Shown in pieces: positions 25,591 to 32,042 of a DNA stretch of 32,042 bases. Origin of the DNA: Bacillota bacterium (GTDB lineage Bacteria > Bacillota > Clostridia > Oscillospirales > Ruminococcaceae); the NCBI GenBank assembly GCA_023396215.1, contig JAEWWW010000043.1, positions 1 to 32,042 on the forward strand. The letters are read 5' to 3'. Position 1 is the first letter of the stretch. Every line of letters begins with the position of its first letter. A program made the position numbers and the translations under genes. The notes under the pieces are model-generated. The model was not told the DNA's origin and made no database searches. It was given only the letters and a program-made list of their open reading frames with translations.

Positions 25591-25829
25591 CCTTGAGTTG
25601 GATAGGTTTCAAACGCGGCTTGAAGGAGTGCCTGCAGGCCGAAAATGTGAACGGGCATCGCCCCCCGGCGGACGTTCCGTTCGGCTCGGCGGCAAAGGAA
25701 GCGGGCGGCGGTAGCATCGGGCAGCACCAAGCGTCCCCGGCGGTATACCGCCATACCCAAGGCGGCCTCTGGGCCGCGCCGGGGAGCATTCCCCAGATAT
25801 TGACTAATTTTCTGAAACAGGTGGTTGTA

Positions 25830-26294
25830 ATGGAGCTCATAGTAGGCATGGGAGAATATATCGTAACCAATCAGGAGGAGGACATTATAAGAACCTACGC
25901 ACTGGCTTCCTGCGTGGCGGTAACGGTTTACAGCCCGCTGAGAAAAGCGGCGGGGATGATTCATGTGGTTCTCCCCTCCCCGCTGGAAACAATGAGCTCC
26001 GCAAACCGCCCGGCTTATTTCGCAGTCACCGGCGTCCCTCTGCTGATTAATACAGTATGCCAAAAATACGGCTGTTCAAGGCGGGAGCTGGATGTTCAGA
26101 TGTTTGGCGGGGCGGATTCCGCTCTGAATCAGGACATTTTCAGGATAGGCAGAAAGAACATCAACGCCGTTAAAGATACCTTGCGAAGCATGGGGCTCAC
26201 CATTAAAAGGGCCGATTTGCGGGGGCATGAAAGCAGAACGCTCGAGATGGATGTAAAAACCGGAGCGGTAAAGATTTCGCGCCTGCCGATATAA
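25830..26294 (+). CDS. cheD: Chemoreceptor glutamine deamidase CheD
   Basis: 154 residues: MELIVGMGEYIVTN, the catalytic Cys28 in TYALASCVAV, His45 in GMIHVVLP, and MFGGADS. These match Cys27/His44 known for Thermotoga CheD. It deamidates Gln residues in receptors and, in Bacillus, works with CheC. ATG 25830 has AGGTGG 5 nt upstream; a longer frame from 25593 would add a low-complexity 79-residue extension unlike CheD. A 239-nt GC-rich spacer separates it from cheW. Confidence 0.93.
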   Translation: MELIVGMGEYIVTNQEEDIIRTYALASCVAVTVYSPLRKAAGMIHVVLPSPLETMSSANRPAYFAVTGVPLLINTVCQKYGCSRRELDVQMFGGADSALNQDIFRIGRKNINAVKDTLRSMGLTIKRADLRGHESRTLEMDVKTGAVKISRLPI

Positions 26295-26317
26295 GCCGTC
26301 TGAAAGGATGATGAAGC

Positions 26318-26662
26318 TTGAAGATAAAAAGAAGACAAGAAACCGTATGGGCGCCTGCCCGGAGAGAAGCCGCAGGCGCCGCCCGTATCCCCGAGAGCAT
26401 GCAGGAAGCCGGCTATTTTAAAAGCGTGCGCGCACTGCCCAACTACCGGCTCGAGGTTATTATGGAAACCGGCACCGTCATTCATTTTGACTTTCACTCC
26501 CGGCTGAACACGGCCCGCTTTGGCAGGCTGCTGGACAAAGAGCTGTTCGGCAACGTGCGCACCGACGGAGATTATCTGATTTTTGAGAAGGCAGGCAAAA
26601 TGCCGGTTAAAATAACCGCCTCGGAGTTTATGGACCTTGTTTTAATTGACCGTAGAAGATAG
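26318..26662 (+). CDS. DUF2442-family protein
   Basis: 114 residues from a TTG start at 26318 (AAAGGA about 9 nt upstream). The core from residue 33 (YFKSVRALPNYRLEVIMETG, then VIHFDFHSRLNTARFGRLLD and ELFGNVRTDGDYLIF) fits DUF2442: short beta-sheet proteins of unknown role. The basic first 27 residues are outside the domain, so the real start may be later (ATG 26399, no site). Sits between cheD and a receptor in the same direction, suggesting co-transcription; a chemotaxis role is only inferred. Confidence 0.75.
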   Translation: MKIKRRQETVWAPARREAAGAARIPESMQEAGYFKSVRALPNYRLEVIMETGTVIHFDFHSRLNTARFGRLLDKELFGNVRTDGDYLIFEKAGKMPVKITASEFMDLVLIDRRR

Positions 26663-26725
26663 CGGCGGCCAATATGATCAGGATAGAAATAAGAGAAACG
26701 CAAAATAAACAGGAGGGTAAATCGC

Positions 26726-28503
26726 ATGAAAAACTTAACCATCAGCAAGAAGCTCATCGTCGGATTTGGCATCGTACTTTTTTTATGGTACTATCCGCCG
26801 CGCTGGCGCTATACAGCATCAGCAACATCGGCCAGCAGATTAGCCTGTACGGAAACTACACCGTCCCCAATGCGGAGCATGTCAGAAGCATGCAGGTCGA
26901 TATGAAGAGCATTCTTCACAACCTGCTGGGAGCGCTTACATCCGACAACGCCCAGACCTCTCAAGAGCTTCTGAACGAGGCCAGCAAGTATGGCAAGTCG
27001 GTAGTCGCCGCGCTGGACGCATATAAAGCAAACCAGCGCAATCAGGACCGGGACGCGGATATTGAACATTTCAGAACCGTCATTACCGAAGCGGCGGCCA
27101 CGCGGGTGGAAATCTCCGACCTTGTGCTCTCCCGCTCAGAAGCAAACCGCGCCAAAGCCATGCGCATGTTTGAGACAGAATACCGGCCGAGAATCGACCA
27201 GGCAATCGATATCCTCTATGGCTTCTCGTCAAGCGCACAGCAGCGCGCCGCGCAGCAGAAGGCCGACGCGGACGCTTCCACCCTTCTGGCATGGATTATG
27301 CTTGCGGCCTGCGCCGTTGTTTCGGCGGTGGCGACCATATTCGTAATCATCGCCATCCGCAAGGCCATTCTCACCCCGGTAAAAGAGATTGTGAGCGTCT
27401 ACACCGAGATTTCCAAAGGCAACAAGCAGGCCAACGTTACCTATGAAAGCCGGGACGAGTTGGGCCAGATGGCTGCGCTCATCCGGAAATCCAACATTCA
27501 GGAAGGTATCATCATTGGGGATGTCGTCGAGAAGTTCACAAAAATATCGCAGGGCGACCTGCAGATACGTGTGGATTTGGAATACCCCGGTGATTTCCTC
27601 ACCATAAAACAGACGATTGAGAATACCGTTGCGGCGCTGAACCAGACGATGCAAACCATCAACACCGCCGCCGAGCAGGTGAGCACCGGGGCTTCGCAGG
27701 TTTCCAGCGGGGCGCAGGCGCTGGCGGCAGGCTCCACCGAGCAGGCGTCTTCGGTAGAGGAGCTGACCGTTTCCATCGGCAGGATAGCCGAGCAGGCGGC
27801 CGAAAACTCGGCCAATGTGCAGATTGCCAACCAGTATGTTGAGCAGGCCGGGGCGGGGGTCAGCGCCGGAAACGAGCGCATGACCCAGCTTACCGCGGCA
27901 ATGGCGGATATCGACTCCTCCTCCAGCCAGATTGCCAGCATCACCAAGGTGATTGAGGACATCGCCTTCCAGACCAATATTTTGGCCCTCAACGCCGCCA
28001 TCGAAGCGGCTCGGGCAGGCAGCGCGGGCAAGGGCTTTGCCGTTGTGGCCGACGAGGTCAGAAGCCTCGCCGCAAAATCGGCCGAAGCCGCCAAGCAGAC
28101 AGGCGAGCTGATCAGGAACTCTGTGGCCACGGTACATAAGGGCGCCGACCTCACAACCCAGACGGCGCAGATTTTGCAGGACGTGGGCAAGAGCGCCGAA
28201 AGGGTAACCGAAAGCTTCTCCAAAATCGAGCGGGCCTCCGCCGAGCAGGCCGGCGCTATCGAGCAGATTAAGCAGGGCCTGACCCAGGTTTCCTCGGTGG
28301 TGCAGACCAACGCCGCCACTGCGGAGGAAAACTCCGCCACCAGCGAAGAGATGTCGGCCCAAGCCGCCACCCTGCGCGAAGAGGTGGGCAAGTTCAGGCT
28401 GGATACAACGGTAGCCGGCGTTGCATCCTACCCTCTGCCGCAGTATTTGCCAGAGTCTGACAATCCGCTGCCCGAGCCTGGGCTTTATTGGGAAAAATAT
28501 TAG
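26726..28503 (+). CDS. Methyl-accepting chemotaxis protein 1, interrupted by a frameshift
   Basis: ATG 26726 (GGAGG 9 nt upstream) begins MKNLTISKKLIVGFGIVLF, a textbook receptor N-terminus, but a T7 run at 26778-26784 shifts the frame to an early stop near 26903. One more T restores FGIVLFFMVLSAALALYS and a receptor of about 592 residues: four-helix-bundle sensor (about 35-190), second membrane helix near 195-220, HAMP, and a signalling domain with the hairpin DIAFQTNILALNAAIEAARA. In the second frame the body is open from 26674 with no proper start. Could be a pseudogene, a phase-variable gene or an assembly error. Confidence 0.85.
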
Positions 28504-28546
28504 GTCATAAAAGGGGCGGTAAACCCCGGAAAATACTTGTTTTACA

Positions 28547-28597
28547 AACCTCTGCAGCCGGGTTTATCTCGCCTCGTTTGTACAGGCTGCAGAGGTT
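28547..28597. repeat. 13-bp perfect inverted repeat between receptor genes
   Basis: AACCTCTGCAGCC / GGCTGCAGAGGTT with a 25-nt loop, no T-tract. May be an RNA hairpin that protects or partially terminates the first receptor transcript, or a protein-binding site. Confidence 0.6.
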
Positions 28598-28679
28598 AAG
28601 CGCAAGCGGTGGTTCATCTTATCCGTACATATGGGGGATTCTACAACGCAACGCTGAATAATGCGGGAAATGAGGAAAA

Positions 28680-30395
28680 ATGATGAGGTCAATTAAAAAA
28701 TCTATTAAGGCCCAGCTATCGCTGTTGTTCGCGATAATCTTTCTATTCAATGCCATAGCCGTTGCCATTTTGCTTAGCGGATGGGCACAGAACAGAGCCT
28801 GCGCCGCCGATGTGGAGCATAAAATCCAGCAAAGCCAGGAGATTTCTTCTATCACCGCGGCGCATATTGCGTGGGTGGATAATTTGAGGGGGCATCTCGA
28901 AAGCGGCGCGGCCTTTACGGGGGGCCTTGACCCGGCGACCTGTTCCTTTGGCAAATGGTTGGATACGCTGGCGGAAGACCTGAAAAGCGACCCGACAATC
29001 AGCGCCGCCATATCCAACATTATTGAGCCGCATGATCTCATCCACAGCCAGGCGGGCGGGATTATGGAACTGAACAAAACCAACCGCACAGCGGCGGATG
29101 AGGCTGTAAACAGCGTCATCCTGCCCAGCGTGCTGACCATCATCAGCAACCTTAACGCCATCGCGAACAGATGCAATGAGCTGGCGGTGGACAGCTTTAC
29201 CGTCTCGGCCGCCTCGCTGCAGAGCAACTCGATTATCCAGCTCGTCATCATTGTACTTGTGTTGGCGGTATCGGTAATCATCGCGCTGTTTATCATTCGC
29301 ATTACCGTCAAGCCCACTGTCTCCATTACCAATGTCGCCGAAAAGCTGGCAAACGGCGAGCTGGACGTTCAGATTGATATCCAAAGCCAGAATGAAATGG
29401 GCAGAATGGCCGCCGCCCTCAATAAAGCAATCAGCCTGATGAACAGCTATATCCGCGATATCTCAGACAAGCTTGGCCAGATTTCCCGGGGGGATATGCG
29501 GGTGACGGTCGATATGGATTACATCGGCGATTTTGCGGCGATAAAGCAGGCGATTACCCATACCGCCTTTTCTCTGAACCAGACGATGCAAACCATCGAC
29601 GCCGCGGTCAATCAGGTGAGCTCCGGCGCGGTTCTGGTGTCGGGCGGCGCGCAGGCCCTCGCACAGGGCTCGGCCGAGCAGGCGTCCTCTATCGAGGAGC
29701 TAAACGCCTCGGTTGTGAAAATTGCGGAACAGGCTGCGGAAAACTCGGCCAATGTAAAGATGGCGTCTCATTATGTGGACGAGGCCGGCAACGGCGTAAA
29801 CGCGGGCAACCAGCATATGTCACAGCTTACCGAGGCGATGGGCAATATCGGTTCTGCCGCCGGCCAGATTGCCAGCATCACAAAGGTCATCGAGGATATC
29901 GCCTTCCAGACCAACATTCTGGCGCTCAACGCCGCCATCGAGGCGGCCCGGGCGGGCGCGGCGGGCAAAGGCTTTGCCGTTGTGGCCGATGAGGTCAGAA
30001 GCCTTGCCGCAAAATCGGCCGAGGCCGCCAAGCAAACCGGGGAGCTGATTCAAAATTCTGTTGCAACCGTATCCAGGGGCACACAGATTACCGCCCAGAC
30101 AGCGCAGATTTTACAGGGCGTTGGAACAAGCGCGCACAAGGTGACAGAAAACTTCTCAAAGATTGAGCAAGCCTCCGCCGAGCAGGCCCATGCCATTGAA
30201 CAGATAAAGCAGGGCCTGACCCAGGTTTCCGCCGTGGTGCAGACCAATGCCGCCACCGCCGAGGAAAACTCGGCCACCAGCGAGGAGATGTCGGCACAGG
30301 CCGTCACCCTGCGTGGAGAAGTGGGCAAGTTCAGGCTGCGGGATGCGGAGCCCACCCTGGAACTTACGCACTCCTTCAGCGGCGCGGGCGTGTAA
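28680..30395 (+). CDS. Methyl-accepting chemotaxis protein 2 with N-terminal CZB-like sensor
   Basis: 571 residues. Membrane helices near 12-33 and 185-208 flank an outer domain containing His62-x2-Trp65, Cys88 in CSFGKW (88-93), and His118/His122 in PHDLIH, the 3-His/1-Cys layout of chemoreceptor zinc-binding (CZB) domains. HAMP follows, then a signalling domain with DIAFQTNILALNAAIEAARA nearly identical to receptor 1. Predicted to sense zinc, or oxidants acting on the zinc-cysteine, outside the cell (inference). Start ATG 28680 or 28683, with GAGG just upstream. Confidence 0.92.
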   Translation: MMRSIKKSIKAQLSLLFAIIFLFNAIAVAILLSGWAQNRACAADVEHKIQQSQEISSITAAHIAWVDNLRGHLESGAAFTGGLDPATCSFGKWLDTLAEDLKSDPTISAAISNIIEPHDLIHSQAGGIMELNKTNRTAADEAVNSVILPSVLTIISNLNAIANRCNELAVDSFTVSAASLQSNSIIQLVIIVLVLAVSVIIALFIIRITVKPTVSITNVAEKLANGELDVQIDIQSQNEMGRMAAALNKAISLMNSYIRDISDKLGQISRGDMRVTVDMDYIGDFAAIKQAITHTAFSLNQTMQTIDAAVNQVSSGAVLVSGGAQALAQGSAEQASSIEELNASVVKIAEQAAENSANVKMASHYVDEAGNGVNAGNQHMSQLTEAMGNIGSAAGQIASITKVIEDIAFQTNILALNAAIEAARAGAAGKGFAVVADEVRSLAAKSAEAAKQTGELIQNSVATVSRGTQITAQTAQILQGVGTSAHKVTENFSKIEQASAEQAHAIEQIKQGLTQVSAVVQTNAATAEENSATSEEMSAQAVTLRGEVGKFRLRDAEPTLELTHSFSGAGV

Positions 30396-30449
30396 GCGGA
30401 TATGGCAAGACACAACCGGCAGCCATTTCCCTTCGCCGCCGTTTTCCGT

Positions 30450-30480
30450 CCATCCTCCCCCTTTGCCGCGGGGAGGATGG
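30450..30480. terminator. Candidate terminator hairpin after receptor 2
   Basis: CCATCCTCCCC (30450-30460) / GGGGAGGATGG (30470-30480), 11 bp perfect, 9-nt loop, no T-tract. Hairpin is certain; termination is not. Confidence 0.4.
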
Positions 30481-30649
30481 AATAGCGCGGCATGCGGTTT
30501 GCGCAAACCAAAAGAGAATGGGCATTTCGGCATATGGATAAAGGCAGCCTTGTGCGTCAGGCCGGGGGCTGTGCCGCAGCCGGATAAACGAGCGGAAACC
30601 GCCTTGACAGACAAAGCATACGGCCGGGCGCTGGGGGGAGGGCATTCAT

Positions 30650-32042
30650 TTGGAACAGATAAAAAAGATTGCGTTGGTATTAAAGAAAAGGTCGGTTATG
30701 GCATTGGTTTTATGCGGCATTGCGTTCGCAGCCTCGATCATGCTGCTTTTCATACGGGAAAAGCAGCGGTTGGACGCCGAGTTTGAGAGCATGATCGCCG
30801 ACAGCCTGAATATCCATACACAGAGTGACGCCGCCAAAATCGACAGGGCCATTGATGACGCAGGCAGAGCCTTAAAGACGGCGGAAACCATATTCCGGCT
30901 TACCGGAAGCGACCAGCCCCGGGACTTTCTGGAGCAGAGAAACGCCGCAAACCCGGTCTATGTCGTGGAATACATCGCCATAGAGGACCTCCGGGCGGAG
31001 ATATCCTCCTTCTTTATGCAGGCAAATCAGGCCGAAACCCTTGCGCGGCTGATGCGGGGTGAAACGGTGACCGGCGATATCTGCTACGACGAGGGCGCGG
31101 GGGAATGCTCCCTCGCCGTCCTGCTGCCGCTGTGGGAAGGCCAAGCCATGGCAGGCGCCCTGTATACCCGCCTCCGGGCAAAGGACATGCTCCCGGAGGG
31201 CCATCAAAGCGCCGTTTATCAGGATGTGCAAAGCAGCCTCATCACCAAAGACGGTGGGCTCATCTTCAGCACATACCCGCTGGGCGACAACGACAACCTG
31301 CTCACCGCCCTGAGAAAGGGCGGGCTGACCCAGGATGAGGTGGACCGCATCGGCGCTGTCATCAAAAGCCCCGAGCTGGATAGCACCACCTTCTTTCGCA
31401 GGGAGCAGACCTATTTTATATCGGCAGAGCGCCTGGGGTATAACGGCTGGCATCTGGTGACCTGTGTCCGGGGCCCCGACGTACTGCTGCGTTCGGCAAA
31501 TATCTTTCAGGATGTGATGCGCACCAGCATCGCCGCCATTCTGATTACCGCCGCAACAGCTTGCGCCGTGTTTTTCCAGCTTCTTTTTAATAAGAAAATG
31601 CTGGAAGAAGAACAAAGCCGCAACCACGCGTTTTCGCAGCGGTTTCAGGCAATGTTTAACCAGCACAGCGCCTTAAAGCTGGTGGTAGACGCCGCGACAA
31701 GGGAGATTATGGACGTAAACCCCGCCATGCTGAACTATTTTGGCCATACCAGAGAAGAGATGCTGGGGCACTGCGCGCAGGAGTTCAACCTGCTCCCCGC
31801 CGAAATAGTGGCCAAAAAGTACCAATCTGAACTAAGCGGAGACGCCATGTTCTCCTCCGCCCCTTTCCGCCTTAAAAGCGGCGAGATACGGCTTTTGGAC
31901 GTCTACGCCTCCTTCATTACCGAGGGGGGGCGCAGGCTGCTCTATGCCATCCTCTTCGATGTGACCGACAAGGAGCGCTACTGGAAAGAGCTGCTGCAGG
32001 AAAAAGAGCTTTTGAGAACCACGCTGCAATCGATTGGGGACG
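30650..32042 (+). CDS. Membrane-bound PAS sensor protein, partial
   Basis: Open to the window end, about 464 residues visible. TTG start at 30650 with GGGAGG 8 nt upstream. N-terminal helix near residues 15-33, outer sensor of about 250 residues (Cache-like by layout), second helix near 291-313 (TSIAAILITAATACAVFF), then a PAS domain about 328-440 (DAATREIMDVNPAMLNYFGH, EGGRRLLYAILFDVTD) and a coiled-coil-like link (YWKELLQEKELLRTTL) leading to what is probably a second PAS. The output domain (diguanylate cyclase, phosphodiesterase or kinase) lies outside. Confidence 0.82.
   Translation, partial: MEQIKKIALVLKKRSVMALVLCGIAFAASIMLLFIREKQRLDAEFESMIADSLNIHTQSDAAKIDRAIDDAGRALKTAETIFRLTGSDQPRDFLEQRNAANPVYVVEYIAIEDLRAEISSFFMQANQAETLARLMRGETVTGDICYDEGAGECSLAVLLPLWEGQAMAGALYTRLRAKDMLPEGHQSAVYQDVQSSLITKDGGLIFSTYPLGDNDNLLTALRKGGLTQDEVDRIGAVIKSPELDSTTFFRREQTYFISAERLGYNGWHLVTCVRGPDVLLRSANIFQDVMRTSIAAILITAATACAVFFQLLFNKKMLEEEQSRNHAFSQRFQAMFNQHSALKLVVDAATREIMDVNPAMLNYFGHTREEMLGHCAQEFNLLPAEIVAKKYQSELSGDAMFSSAPFRLKSGEIRLLDVYASFITEGGRRLLYAILFDVTDKERYWKELLQEKELLRTTLQSIGD

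Noticed and set aside
25593..25829. 79-residue N-terminal extension of CheD
   Set aside because: Low-information composition, known CheD proteins start near residue 80, and a ribosome site precedes ATG 25830.
27229..28362. Long minus-strand frame inside receptor 1
   Set aside because: Mirror of the conserved chemoreceptor signalling domain.

Overview
The window looks like a chromosomal piece of a GC-rich, motile member of the Clostridia (Oscillospiraceae/Ruminococcaceae-like). Grounds: the classic Firmicutes order glmU-prs-pth-mfd-prsA, strong AGGAGG ribosome binding sites with several TTG/GTG starts, a pyruvate phosphate dikinase close to the Clostridium symbiosum enzyme, an ECF sigma factor operon and a chemotaxis cluster. 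Assignment below family level is not possible from sequence reading alone.

Layout. 1-8.43 kb: leftward housekeeping operon glmU, prs, pth, mfd and a PrsA-like lipoprotein, closed by an intrinsic terminator near position 54-93. 8.67-11.36 kb: rightward ppdK with its own promoter and terminator. 11.8-14.4 kb: rightward ECF sigma / zinc anti-sigma / membrane-protein operon, including a 44-residue small protein, with genes overlapping by 4-8 bases, then a gene of unknown function. 14.55-15.0 kb: a YdcZ-type transporter.

15.2-17.75 kb is an AT-richer accessory island and the most interesting part. It holds two DUF6809-like genes and three tandem modules. Each module has (i) a small ribbon-helix-helix (RHH) gene on the minus strand, (ii) an inverted-repeat operator centred on the -10 box of that gene, different in each module, and (iii) a convergent plus-strand unit of about 84 nt with a near-consensus promoter (TTGAAA-17-TATAAT) and an intrinsic terminator whose stem overlaps the stop codon of the RHH gene. 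One terminator base pair covaries between copies. This reads as a three-copy small-RNA/RHH regulatory cassette, reminiscent of the CopG plus antisense-RNA logic of plasmid copy control, but with no rep gene in sight. An XRE regulator and a 15-bp bidirectional terminator close the island.

17.86-20.45 kb: vitamin B6 salvage (pyridoxal kinase plus an ECF-transporter S component), a small membrane protein and a Nudix hydrolase. 20.8 kb: tRNA-Arg(CCT) with promoter and terminator. 21.2 kb: a small glycine-zipper-like membrane protein.

22.1-32.0 kb: a MalT/LuxR-type regulator preceded by a leader with an intrinsic terminator, then cheW, cheD, a DUF2442 protein, two chemoreceptors and the start of a membrane PAS sensor that runs off the window. 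Three reading frames here are broken by one base: luxR at a G7 run, a CheA/CheW-end-like fragment, and the first chemoreceptor at a T7 run. Phase variation, decay of the locus, or homopolymer sequencing error are all possible.
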